DNA of 64,000 bases from Paramarasmius palmivorus (taxonomy: Eukaryota > Basidiomycota > Agaricomycetes > Agaricales > Marasmiaceae). Positions within the stretch are counted from its first letter, which is position 1; each line of letters begins with the position of its first letter. Position numbers and translations under genes: made by a program. This document shows, one piece after another, positions 1-11,309 of this stretch. The notes beneath the pieces were generated by a model. It was not told the DNA's origin. It did not search any database and worked only from the letters and a program-made list of their open reading frames with translations. Location of the stretch: assembly GCA_037176845.1 (NCBI GenBank), contig JAYKXP010000006.1, positions 248,001 to 312,000 of the forward strand, in the 5' to 3' direction.

Positions 1-1603
1 ATTTGGAGGTGAGTATCATGGCTTTTTCCGTGCTGATTGCGTGCCTCAGCTGGAGTTTTCCGTAGAGATGCCTAAAGGACTTGCGTGAGAGGTTTGCGCG
101 AGTTGAAATACATGTTTCCAAACCAATTGTCCCGTTCCGCGAGACGGCTGTGAAAGGTACAGGTGAGTTCTAGACGTATCTACCTTGATCCAGCCTCTTA
201 TAGTTGCCGTATAGACATGACACCTCCCAAAACCGCTGGTGCACAAAGAGGAACCATCAAAGGAACCGCTTCCCAAGGAATTGTCGAGTTTACAATACGT
301 GCAAGCCCACTGCCTAAATCAATACGCGACTTTTTAGTCAAAAATATGATGACATTGAAGAAGCTTCAGCAGGAACGACGAGGCACGGAAACCGAATCGG
401 AGCAGGTGGAAGAGCTTGTTAATGAAAACCGCGGAGATATCGTTCAGAACCCAGATGTTACGCCCGATCAGTTCTGGCAAAGTTTGGAAAAGGTTTGCAA
501 AGAAGCAGGAGGAGATTGGGAGAAGATTGTAGAACATATATGGGCCTTTGGGCCACAGAAAGCTGGTGGGTGTATCCTCATCGACGTGAGGAAGGATTCG
601 GGAGTGCAATCGTATGTCTTCGTCCCTGCCACAAGTGTGTAATTGCTGAATTGTTTATAGGCTAAAACGCCGACTGGAGCGTTCGAAAGTTGAAGACACT
701 GACGTCCACAGCGATAAGACTGTCAATGAGTTTGATAATCACCTCGAGACCGGGTTCCAGCTAGCGACCTTCCAGGGCCCTTTATGTGCAGAGCCTGTCG
801 AGGGTCTGGCCTATTTTGTTGAGAATCTGGAAATCAATCAGGAGCGTCTGGATGGGGAGATTGGTGCGTGCGGCAGCCTAAATGTGCATGTTTTGATTTT
901 TTTCTGACAAGCGAGGCTTCTAGCTCAAAATCGTATGACACAAGTGGCAGGTTCGCTAATATCGGCCGTAAGGGATGCCTGTAGAAGCGGCCTGCTGGAC
1001 TGGTCTCCAAGGCTAATGCTGGCAATGTATTCGTGTGATATACAATGTTCAAGTGGGTCCCGCGTATCAAAAACAGCTCAAACAAAAAGTGCTCACACAT
1101 TCCTATCGTAGCGGAGGTTCTTGGCAAGGTTTACGGTGTTGTCGCACGACGAAGAGGTCGCATCGTTGCTGAAGAAATGAAAGAAGGGACCTCCTTTTTC
1201 ACTGTATCTGCGCTTCTGCCAGTCGTGGAAAGTTTTGGTTTTGCCGACGGTAAATGTTTTTGGAAAGTATATCTCTTGGCCTCGTGGTTCTGAAATTAGC
1301 AAAAACGGCAGATATCCGCAAGCGCACATCGGGCGCGGCAAGTCCTCAGCTCATTTTTAGCGGGTGCGAAAGTGCCAGAAAGATCATTGCATTCCTTACT
1401 GAGACTTTCCCAGGTATGAACTGCTTGACCAAGATCCATTCTGGGTGCCAACGACTGAAGAAGAGCTGGAGGATCTTGGGGAGAAAGCAGACCGTTCTAA
1501 CATTGCAAAGGGATACATGGACGCAGTGAGAGACCGAAAAGGGATGTTTGTGGACAGGAAAATTGTAGAGTTTGCAGAGAAACAGAGAACTCTGAAGCGG
1601 TAA
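1..1603 (+). CDS. EFL1: EFL1/RIA1 ribosome-assembly GTPase, C-terminal part (5' partial)
   Basis: This is the 3' part of an EF-2-like GTPase that with Sdo1/SBDS releases Tif6/eIF6 from pre-60S subunits in the cytoplasm. Exons as read: <1-8, 66-162, 215-611, 661-863, 924-1052, 1112-1249, 1312-1363, 1414-1603 (404 codons including stop). Visible family motifs are [14 protein letters not shown] followed by [10 protein letters not shown] at the start, [20 protein letters not shown] (EF-2 domain IV), [15 protein letters not shown] (domain V) and a lysine/arginine-rich tail ending in LKR. An insertion rich in charged residues between domains III and IV is typical of EFL1 and separates it from true EF-2. 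The GTPase domain lies outside the window. The next gene, CDC25, starts about 150 bp downstream in the same orientation. Confidence 0.93.
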
Positions 1604-1750
1604 GGCGGTAGCCTGGGCCCCTTATGTAATGTAGCGTTATGTAGAGAAGGCTAGCTCCTGATCTTGACTTGTTTTCAATCCACCTAGCAGGACCCATCGT
1701 CCTTGTTTTCGGCCTCGGTCGCCCCGTCTTTCTCTTTCAGTTCTCACTTC

Positions 1751-4700
1751 ATGGCCACGGTGACGGCCTCGTCATACAGGTCTAATTCCACATTCGTTGC
1801 TTCCTCGTCTTCAACCACCTCTACATCCCTCCAGTCATCAAATTTATCCGCTTTCGATTCAGTCGCTCAGCAGGACTCTGAATTCGACGACGATGCATAT
1901 CCTCTCTTCTGTCGCGCTCTCTATGATTACACGGCACAGGACACTTCAGCCCTCTCGTTCCGGAAGGGAGAAATAATAGAGATTCTTTCCCAGCAACCGT
2001 CCGGTTGGTGGGACGGTTTGCTTGGTGACGAACGCGGATGGTTCCCCTCCAACTATGTTGCCATTATTTCAGAGGAGGAAGCTGAATTGGCCTTCTCTGG
2101 CTCTGATTTCTCAAATGCCGAGGTCCACGTACAACAGATTCCAAGTACAAGCTCTCAGTCCCGTCAATCCGTGGTGGACATGTCGGAGGCGTTGATGCGA
2201 GGAGGATCACAGGAGGATAGTGAGCAGTGGCTACAGAGCTTGGGAGGTGATGCACGAGGTGGTCTGGATGAGCTCGCGAATGCAACTTTGGATAATGGTT
2301 CTGCACCCTCGAGTGAATATTGGATGCCTCGAGTCGCTCCTAGTGGTCAGGTGAGTTATTCCTGCCGATGAACACGGGGACGACACCTTCATTTCTCTCT
2401 TCAGATTTACTATGTAAACACTAGGACTGGTCAACAATCTCGCGATCTTCCACAAGAGGCTGATGACGAGACTTCCGACAGCGATCTTGCTGGCCTAACG
2501 TCTCAATCTAGCTCCCGTTCAGGGACGAGTGCAGGTCTCGGATTCTCTGTTGACACAATAGACCAGCAAAGACCGAATGGTGCTGCCGCAGGATTTGGCC
2601 TTTTACGACGTACTGGAACCCCTGAACCTTGGGTGAAGAAGCTGGCGGACGATGGAATGTCGTATTACTACCTAAATACGCAGGATGGTCAGGTACAGTG
2701 GACAAGACCGGAACCCTCGCACGTCGACCCTCAACCATCGTCTACTTCATACCCCTCCAATAATCCCTCCGCCCAATCTTCTAGTCGTACGTCCCCGCAG
2801 GTTAACGGCGCACGGAGGACAAGCGTATACTCCGATACCTCCGATGTCCATCCTGCTGATCCCGATACTGCGCGTCCCCATGTTAACGGTTTCACCAATG
2901 GTCGCCATGCACCTACCAAGCCCAGTGAGCCACAGCTCACAATAGCAGAAAGGATTGCTCAGTCCCTGCAGCAAGCACTTGCGCCACCACCGCCAGAACT
3001 CATAACTGATCTTTCAGCCTCTGCTAAAGCATCGATACATGCAGTAGTGGAGAACATACAGTCGAGCAGTGTAAAGAGACACCCAGAGGATGATCAACGA
3101 ATGGACGACCTGATCCATTCTGTCGTTCTAGCCGTTCGCAATCTTTTATACATCTCGGCTGTACCGACAGGGCAGATACCAACAAACGTTCTGCCACCAG
3201 ACGCTCGTGACTGGAAACAACATTCATCTTCACATTCCCCACTGAAACCAGCCCAACGCAAAGTTACGGCAACGCTATCTAGGCTAGTTCTCTCGGCCAG
3301 AGCTATCCAGTATGATTCCGGATCATCAGTGGCAGACACTCTAAACCGTATAGAGGTGGATGCAGAGGAACTCGAGCGAGCCGTCCTCTCATTTGTCCTG
3401 GAGGTGCAGCGTATGCAACATTCAGGAGCAGATGGACCAGCTCTTCCACCAATGAAGCGGTTGAGAGCGGTATTCGGGACGGCAAACATTGGGCTTGGCT
3501 TACCAGGTGCGGGTGCGGCGGGTTCTTGGAAAGGCTTTGGCTGGGTGTCTCTCGATGACGAGGCTTGTGCACCACAGAAGATTCTAAGACCAGAAGTGGT
3601 GGAAGAAGTGGGCGAATCATGTACCAGGCTATACCTTAGTCTTGGTATGTTGGGTGTGGCTGTCAAAACACCGGAGGAAAGCGCAGGTGAGTATCAATCG
3701 TTCTACGAGATCCACAATGCTAATTGTGAGCTACAGTTGATCAAATACATTCATTTGCCCGTCAAATTGTAGGAGAAGTCTCCTCTTTCCTGACCAATGT
3801 TGCAGACATCAACATTATGCATCATGTGGATATCGACAGTCTTCGACCCGACTCCGACACATCATCTAATGTCCTTTATGCTCGCACAGTAGAAAAGGCG
3901 CGGCATCTCGTTCGGAAACTCGAAGTAGCTGTGCAGTCTGTCTATGACGACTGTTCTGCACTTCTATTACAAGCACAAAGCATGCACGACGTCGAACCAG
4001 GACAGCCTCACGATGAACGAGATGTTGCATGTGACATGCTCAACATTCTTGTCACATCCCTAAAGGCTAATCTGACGGTCGTTCACCAGACGCTAGAGGC
4101 TGTCCTCGCCCTAGGACATGAACAATCCGATATCAGCCAAGGGGACTACAGGGGATCGATAGAAGACAGGATGTCACGGCAGAGCTTGATTGGCTTTGAG
4201 TTTGGTGGTGCATTACGTCCGCTATCTATCATACCCCAGTCCTTGTCAGAGGCTCAGGAGGATCTAGTCGATGACTCATGGATGTTGGAACCTCCTCGCA
4301 AGAAGTCCCAGCCCCAAGTCCCACTGGAACCCAATCGCTATAACCCTAATGGTCCCCCACGTCGCCCCAATGTCTCTCAACCATCATCGAGTCAGGGACA
4401 CGAGAGGAACGATTCGCTGGATTATGCTGATTCTATTCAGGATGATCCCACATCGGAATATGAAGACGATAGTCCTCGGCCAGGTGGAAAGGGTGCGTAG
4501 TTGCTGACTCGGTTGTATGTTTCCTATACTCATGCTATTACAGCTCCAGGACCAAAGGGCAAGTCCAACAAGTTGCTTCAAATACTTGGTCCAGGTGCAC
4601 CATCTGCACCTCCAGAAATACCGCCACCCCCTGAGGAGAAGGAGAAGCCTTGGTACCTGGGTCCCGACTCGCCACCAGAGGAACTGATACTGGATTCTGA

Positions 4701-6272
4701 TAAGACTGTGAAGGGTGGAACGTTGAAGGCTCTTGTGGAGAGACTAACGTCTCATGACATAGCAGGTAATCTCCTCGTCATAAGACTGAAAACAGTACAC
4801 GGCTAACAAGGAAATGTCAGATCCTAATTATTCCAAGGCTTTCTTAATGACGTTCAAGTCATTTACGACCCTAGATGAGCTCTTTGACTGCCTAGTCGAG
4901 CGGTTCCGAATACAGCCTCCACCGAAGCTCATGCCTCCTGAGACTGAGCAATGGGTGAAAATGAAACAGAAGATCGTCCAGGCGCGGTGAGTAACATCAT
5001 ATATCCTCTTTCCTTAACTTAAGCTCATGTAAATTCCCAGAGTGATCAACACCTTCAAATCCATGGTCACTGATGACGATGTCCTCGAGAAGGAGGATAT
5101 GTATATCCTCGATCGAATCAAAGCCTTTGCCCAGTCACAGGATGCTGTTCATCTTCCTGCTGCTAAGCAACTAGTCGTCATGATAGACCGAACGGTAAGT
5201 AAACTCATTCGTTCTCTCTGCCGAGTCTCACTGTTCTGCATAGAAACAAACAGGAGGGACGAAAATAATTTCTACCAACCCAGCGCCACCGCCACCTCCC
5301 ATATTCCCCAAGGCTAACCGAAAACTCAAGTTGCTTGATATTGAACCCCTTGAGCTTGCCCGACAGCTTACATTATTGGAGAGCCAACTCTATCAGAAGA
5401 TTCGACCTATGGAATGTCTCCAGCGAGCACGAGAGCAGAAATCCGAAAACATGGACAATATTGCCTTTGTGATCCAGACGAGTAATCGGGTTCGTGTCAA
5501 TGCTCTTTCCGATGATAGGATGCTAAATATTTCTCTTACAGATCGCCGACTGGGTTGCTGAATCTGTCTTGAGTAAAGACGATTCCCGTAGACGTGCCGC
5601 GACCGTCAAACACTTGATCAGTGTTGCTGATGTGAGTGAAACCCATGTCCACCATCCATCTCCCTTCTGATAATTTTGATTGATGAATAGCGTTGCCGCA
5701 CATTGAACAACTTCTCAACGATGATCGCTATAATATCTGGATTGAACACGCCTCCCATTCGTCGATTAAAACGGACGTGGGAGCAAGTCAGCCAGCGATA
5801 TATGGCTCAGTTTGGCGCTTGTGAGGTGACACTGGACAGCAATCGAAACTTCAACAAGTATCGATCAATGCTCAATTCAGTTGTACCTCCTTGTGTGCCA
5901 TTCATCGGTGAGAATATATCTTGATTCATGATCCTAGTCTTTTTCATTAACATTCCCATCTTAGGCGTTTTTCTCTCTACGTTACAGTTTATCCAAGACG
6001 GTAACCCCGATAATCTCCCGGGAAACTTCATCAACTTTAAGAAGCGTCAGAAAGCATCCGAAGTCATTAGCGATATCAAGCGTTGGCAGGCGCATTCGTT
6101 CAATTTCCACCACGTACCAGCCATTCGCGATTATATCGAGGAGTCTCTAGCCGCTTTCAGCGATACACGGGTGTCTAGTGAAAGATTCTGGGCCATGAGT
6201 TTGGAACGTGAACCCAGAGAACGAGAGGATGAAAAAATGGCACGATTGCTACAGGAGAGTGGTTTCTTATAG
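1751..6272 (+). CDS. CDC25: CDC25-type Ras guanine-nucleotide exchange factor (SH3-WW-WW-RasGEF)
   Basis: Exchange factor that loads GTP on Ras and so feeds cAMP/PKA signalling. Exons: 1751-2350, 2405-3686, 3773-4492, 4544-4765, 4821-4986, 5041-5194, 5244-5489, 5542-5631, 5691-5907, 5965-6272, giving 1334 aa. Domains in order: SH3 near residues 50-108 (ALYDYTAQ, then GWWDGLLGDERGWFPSNYV), WW at about 187-216, a second better WW at about 275-303 (WVKKLADDG, YYYLNTQDGQVQWTRP), a long linker, RasGEF-N near 920-990 (KGGTLKALVERLTSHDIA) and the catalytic Cdc25 domain from about 1070 to 1325 (ELARQLTLLESQLYQKI, SNRIADWVAESVL). The first ATG in frame, at 1751, was taken as start. The first WW lacks its second conserved tryptophan and may not bind proline ligands. 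Confidence 0.95.
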
Positions 6273-6692
6273 TTCTGTTCTTTGGATCGTGTTCCTTTTT
6301 TTTGTTTGCTTTGTTGGGACGGTCATTTATTTTGCATCTGTATTTCACCTTCTAAGTACTGGTACTCTTCTCTGCTATGTGTACTATAAGGAATGTGCTT
6401 TCAATAGTTTTCTTACATGATTTTCAAAGCATTTAGTTGATGGTTCCGTATGGGCTGACACTGATACTGACGCCTTCAATAATAATAATTTTCACTGTCG
6501 AACGACCTCCGTCGATGTCGCGTTGACATGATTTCCTCCTGTCCGGCTTTCGAATATGCCGGTATCGGCAAATCCGGCGGTAGCGTTCACGGCGCGAGTT
6601 TATCCCCTACAACAGCTTCTGTATTCAGGTCCATATCAAGATGAAGGAACTTGAACATAATCCGTCAACCCTCGCCGCCTTTTTCACGCGAA
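6273..6692. other. Intergenic spacer downstream of CDC25
   Basis: About 420 bp of T-rich 3' flank followed by the probable promoter of the acyltransferase gene. I see no coding exon. An ATG at 6641 is out of frame with the downstream gene and could be a short upstream ORF. Confidence 0.5.
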
Positions 6693-8434
6693 ATGTCCAG
6701 TGCTCGTTGGGATCGACATGGGGAGGAATATCGCAGACAGCTAGGAGACAGTGAAATCGCGTATTACTATCCTTCGTTGCAGAATGGTCTCGGTGATATG
6801 TGCGTATGCGTTTCTTTTAGTGTTCCCGGAGACTCATGTTACATGCAGGTTTCTACACATCGCGTTTCGTGCAGACAAGACGTCCATGAGCTCAGATAGG
6901 GTTATCAGAGCTTGGGCAATTATCCGCTCGAGGCATCCATTGCTCATGTGTAAAGTTGTTGAGAGTGAATCCGGTCCCCAGTATTCGTTAGTATAATCAC
7001 GGGCATTGTGAGATTGCCAACTCACTAGTTTTATAGTTTCACCCCAAATGCAGACGTAAATGCTGCTCTGAAGGAATCCGAAGCGGCCCTTTACTTTAAG
7101 AGTGAGGGAAAAGATGGTATGTGATCCGTCTGTTGGTCCTCCGAGGGTATGCAATGAACTGCTTTTATAGCATTGATATTCAATTATATGAACGGTCCTC
7201 GCACATTATCCTCGACTCAGCTTTCTTACCTCGTTATATCTACTTCCGACAGTCCCTCAGCGGAACAGGACGAATATGACCTATTGATGTGTGCTCCGCA
7301 CTTCCTCGGGGACGGTGCATCTCTTCACCAATGTACACATGAATTGCTGTCGCTACTTTCATCACCAAAGTCACTATCTGAACTGGAGCAGGAGTTACTA
7401 GTGCCTCCGAACTGGGTAAGAAGCACTTAACTGGAACCGTGCGGCCGCTAACTTGAGGTTTGTTAGGATGAGATGCTCCCTATAGCTGTGGAACACCGTC
7501 TGCCGTCTCCCGGCAATCGACTGGCAAAAGCAGCTTCCAAGGTCAACCTAATAAAGACCCTTGAACGAGAGATAGTAAGCCTTCCACTCCTTGACATGAA
7601 GCGCCACTAACCGTGCTGTCTAGGGCGGCCATACTCTACCTCGAAAGCAACGGGGTCCTCCGCGAACCGTATTGAACGAGATCTCGTTTACAGAAGCCCA
7701 GACGTCAGCTATTCTCGCAAAATGTAAATCTCATGGCGTGACAGTCAACCATGCGGTCTTTGTCCTCTGTAACATTGCCTGGGCTCGTTGCAACACAAAA
7801 AGGGAGAAGACCGAACATCCTCTGTAAGTTTACATGCTTACTTGCATGACGACGGCTAACCAAGCCTTGTAGCATGATATACACTGCAATTAATCTACGA
7901 CCATTCCTATCACCACATCCGACCTCCACCTACTGGTTCGTCGCTCTATCCTATTACAACGTGGTACTTCCCGCTTTTCTGCCTGCCAAACCATCAGCAT
8001 TTTGGCTTCGAGCTCAATCCGTAAAGTCGCAAACTCGCAAGATCGTGCAATCTCCATTCCTGCCTTCTCGAGCATTGGAAATGGCCAAAATACGTGCTTC
8101 CCGTGCTCAAGGCAAGCCAATGTCTTTTCCTCGATTAGTAGAAGAGGAAAAGGAAAAGTCATCCCTGAGGCCACCTCCAAGTGCATGCCTTCTCGGACTT
8201 TCACTAATTGGGAATCTCGACGTCACTTACAAACGATCCGAGCTGGGATCTATGGAGCTTCATAATGTCACGACGGCAAGTAGGCAAAAGGCAGGTGGTA
8301 TGTTGTTGTTGGAGCATACGTTTGGGAAGAAGTTATGGTTCCACTTGTTTTGGGATGAAATGGGCTTTGAGGAGGGCCGGATCGAGGAATTTTGGGCGAA
8401 GCTTGAGGATACTGTTGTAGAATTTCTTACTTGA
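6693..8434 (+). CDS. HxxxDG acyltransferase, condensation-domain/alcohol-acetyltransferase-like
   Basis: Predicted CoA- or carrier-dependent acyltransferase of the condensation-domain superfamily. Exons: 6693-6799, 6849-6986, 7037-7116, 7171-7415, 7467-7574, 7624-7823, 7873-8434 (479 aa). The catalytic motif is APHFLGDGASL near residue 185, with His and Asp-Gly spaced as in HxxxDG. A second superfamily hallmark is the later NLRPFL segment, comparable to the bridge region of trichothecene 15-O-acetyltransferases. It is a free-standing single enzyme with no carrier or adenylation domain attached and no signal peptide. The start at 6693 is the first in-frame ATG. A stand-alone adenylation enzyme and a transporter follow within 5 kb, so a shared small-molecule role is possible but is inference. 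The acyl donor and acceptor cannot be told from sequence. Confidence 0.72.
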
Positions 8435-8926
8435 TGCGGGTAATAGAAGGAGTTTCGGTTCGGCCGGCCGCCGAAAAAATCCCGAAGTGAAGTGTGAAGG
8501 GGGTCTCTGATCAATCTCACTTCCAACTGTCACCTTACACGGCTAACAAACTTCGCGCCCTGACTTGGTCCTCGTATGACAAGAAATTTCTTGGCCACGA
8601 CATCAACGGGATATGTTTTCCTCACATCTAATTTTGATTCAACAGGATTTGACCCGTCGACAGTGTTTTACTCAGCTGCCGAATCTGCGTGACTGGCCGA
8701 AGGGATTTTTGCATCAAGGAAGGCTTCTACCAATATACTAGGCGATGCTTGCCACATGTAGGCATGCAACATGCCGACATCAATCCAGGCCCCGACAGAG
8801 TTTATGGAAGGGCCAGCGGATGCAATGGATTTCTCAGAACATCTTTGTTCACAACTCCCACTTTATTGAACCCCGTCCGCTCGTTATTTTCCATCTACCT
8901 TCGTTTTATCCTCATTTGCTTGCGTC
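8435..8926. other. Intergenic spacer with probable transporter 5' region
   Basis: About 490 bp. Immediately after the acyltransferase stop is a GC-rich stretch with an imperfect inverted GGCCGGCCG core. The remainder is pyrimidine-rich toward 8927, as expected for a fungal promoter and leader. No convincing exon is seen. Confidence 0.4.
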
Positions 8927-10144
8927 ATGGCCGTATCATTACAGGTCGTTGGGGTCGTAGCCTTTTACATGGTGGCAGCACTAGTGGTACGGGTCGAGCA
9001 ACTGCCAAAAACAACTGATTATGAACCTCTTACTCTTAGATGGTGTTTGTTAACAAAATGGTGCTAATCGCCGCACCAAACCTCACCGTCCTCTTCATGT
9101 TCTTCCAATCAGCCACAACCGTCGTCCTTCTCATCGCTACATCCTACATAACATCCTGGGTCCAAATCCCCGACCTCAACATCCCCACCGCGCGTAAACT
9201 CGCACCTCTCATCTTCATCGACAGCGCCGGATTCGTATTCAACGCGCTTTGTCTGCGTGATGTCGAAGCTGCATTTTATCAAATTGCACGAGGGATGGTT
9301 CTACCTCTAACTATCCTAGTAGTCGCCATCAACAGCGGAACACGACCTTCAACAGCCGTCGTAGGATGCGCATCAGTCGTCACACTCGGATTCTTCCTCG
9401 GTGTGTCATTCCCCCAGGATCTCCCAGCCAAAGCAGTCCCAACACCCATGGCGTTATTCTACGGTTTCCTCTCATCACTATCAATCGCCCTACACGCTGT
9501 ACTTGTCAAATCAAGCCTCCCATACGTGAATGGTAACAGTACCATGCTTTCGTTCTGGTCCAATTTGGGATCGGCGGTGTTGTTGGGGGTTTTAGCGACA
9601 TTCAAAGGAGAGGTATTCGAGTTCTACGCTATGACAGGTAGATCGGATTGGGATTGGACAACATTCGCGTGGGGGAACTTGGTTACTGGGGTGTTTGGGT
9701 TCTTGATTAGTATTGCTGGGATTTTGAGCGTCAAGGTGACGAGTCCGGTTACGCATATGTTTTCTAGTGTAAGTGTCCCCGTCTCCATTCCTACTACCCT
9801 ACCATCTGACGTGTGCTGATGGTTGTGGTGTAGGCTGCACGAAGCGTTCTACAAGTAGCGTTAGGAGTCAAAATCTTTGGTGACGTTTTTACGACGTGAG
9901 TTGATCATTCATTCTTCGCTGTTATTCGCCTCTCGAGTTGGTTTCTGATTCCCCCTATCAACGTTTCAACAGTCAACGTGGTGCATCTGTCCTAACCATC
10001 CTCACGGGTACACTGCTGTACACCTACGTCAAATCCCGTGAACCCTCTCCTCCGACTGCCGCTCGGCCTGGTCAAGATATTGAAGCGGGAAAGACGGAAG
10101 AAGCAGAAGAGCTGTTGGAGAAAAAGGCGAAAGCTGATGCGTGA
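8927..10144 (+). CDS. Triose-phosphate/nucleotide-sugar transporter family protein (DMT, SLC35C-like)
   Basis: Multipass Golgi/ER-type antiporter of the drug/metabolite superfamily, TPT branch. Exons: 8927-8986, 9040-9768, 9834-9895, 9973-10144 (340 aa). The first exon supplies a short N-terminal membrane segment ending before FVNKMVL, a conserved family motif. About ten hydrophobic helices follow. Other visible signatures are FNALCLRDVEAAFYQIARGM and, near the C terminus, TSPVTHMFSSAARSVLQV with KIFGDVFTT. The tail is hydrophilic and charged and ends in KADA. GDP-fucose/GDP-mannose-type substrates are plausible from family resemblance, but the transported sugar is not determined. It sits between the acyltransferase and the repeat region upstream of the adenylation enzyme. 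Confidence 0.85.
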
Positions 10145-10330
10145 CGGACAGCGGGATCTTATCTTATTCGGAATATGTCTTGTTCATTTAGCATTACTTG
10201 CATTTGTTGTTTGGACTACTTACATACCTTAACTTATCGAGTCTAGGTGTTTGTATGTACTCGATGATTAGACGGGATTGTACTTGCTAGTGGCAGCTCC
10301 GTATGGCTACTGTTGGAAATTGTGTTGGTG

Positions 10331-10691
10331 GTGTAAGAACGGCTTCTGCTTGCGTACGCGCTCGTCATTGTGTTGTGGTAAAAGAACGGGTTCTACTTGC
10401 GTGCATGCGCGCTCGTCATTCGCGCTCGTAAATATAGATAAAAACCAACATATATATGTACTACTGGGGTTTGGCTAACTGTACTGGTGGTGTAAGGACG
10501 GCTTCTACTTGCGTACGCGTTCGTCATTCGCGCTCGTAAATATAGACAAAAACCAACATGGGGTTTGGCTACTGATAGCTGTTGGTGGTGTAAGAACGGC
10601 TTCTGCTCGCTCATTGTGTTGTGGCACAAGAACGGCTTCTGCTCGCTCGTAATTCGCGCTCGTCATCCGTAAATATAGATAAAACCAACAT
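10331..10691 (+). repeat. Imperfect direct-repeat array, about five copies
   Basis: Related copies of a GC-rich unit beginning GTGTAAGAACGGCTTCTGCT and continuing into CGCTCGTCATT and often CGCTCGTAAATATAGATAAA occur at about 10331-10369, 10380-10451, 10489-10559, 10588-10620 and 10624-10691. Copies differ by substitutions and internal losses. A shared TTTGGCTA block sits between units. The array lies in the 3' flank between the transporter and the adenylation gene. Confidence 0.8.
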
Positions 10692-10763
10692 ATTACTGGG
10701 GTTAATATAGAACACATCGACCACATGAAGAGGCGTACACTTCATGTCTAGACACCTTGCAAT

Positions 10764-10780
10764 TGGGGTGATACAGCGCC
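10764..10780 (+). repeat. 17-bp dispersed repeat, copy 1
   Basis: TGGGGTGATACAGCGCC is found here and again at 14015-14031 on the same strand. Both copies are preceded by TAGACA a few tens of bases upstream and followed by CCGAACA within about 20 bp, so the homology extends beyond the exact core. Confidence 0.7.
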
Positions 10781-10846
10781 CTCCCACTAAAACCCGAACA
10801 ATGTCGAAATTCATAGCGAGGAACCCCCGTTTTCTCCGCTATTGAC

Positions 10847-11014
10847 TGTTCCTGTGGCTACTGGGGATGAAAGGAACAATCGCTGCTCGTAATGTCCGTA
10901 ACTGTAAACCTTCGAGGTCCTGGTGAGCGCATTGTTCCTGTGGCTATTGGGGAGATGAAAAGGAACAATCGCTACTCGTAATACTGGGCTTAAAAGGAAC
11001 AAATGTCCGTAAAC
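10847..11014 (+). repeat. Pair of diverged direct repeats
   Basis: Two copies of a unit starting GTTCCTGTGGCTAYTGGGG and containing GGAACAATCGCTRCTCGTAAT and ATGTCCGTAA occur at about 10847-10900 and 10934-11014. The second carries an internal insertion with another AAAGGAACAA block. The unit shares the CTCGTAAT and CCGTAA words with the array just upstream, so both may derive from one element. Confidence 0.7.
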
Positions 11015-11309
11015 GCACATAACCAGTCTCCGACCCCGGCGTCATCATCCTTCTTCGTTCTTTTCCCGTTTCCCGTTTGCAATAGGTGATAGCATTACCA
11101 AACAACAAATAGCGTACAGTCCTTGGTGATCCAGTAAACAATAAAACGAATGGCAGACATAAAGAACGTAGGTGGAAGGGGTACAATAAACGAGCGAGCG
11201 CGAATAATGAAAGGAAATCCTAGATCAAGCGAGAATAAATAAACCGTAATAGTAATAGTAATAAGAAGTCCCAATCCCATGTCTAGTCCATAAGCCTAAG
11301 GTCTAGGCC

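Larger units (their letters stand above)
10145..11309. other. Repeat-rich spacer between transporter and adenylation gene
   Basis: This 1.2 kb interval holds the repeats listed separately and no supportable gene. The end nearest 11309 is probably the 3' UTR of the minus-strand adenylation gene. The repeats and lack of coding capacity suggest remnants of a transposable element, but I see no complete terminal repeats or transposase. Confidence 0.5.

Noticed and set aside
10331..10691. CRISPR-like array
   Set aside because: Units are diverged, irregularly spaced and in a fungal genome; there are no constant repeats with unique spacers.
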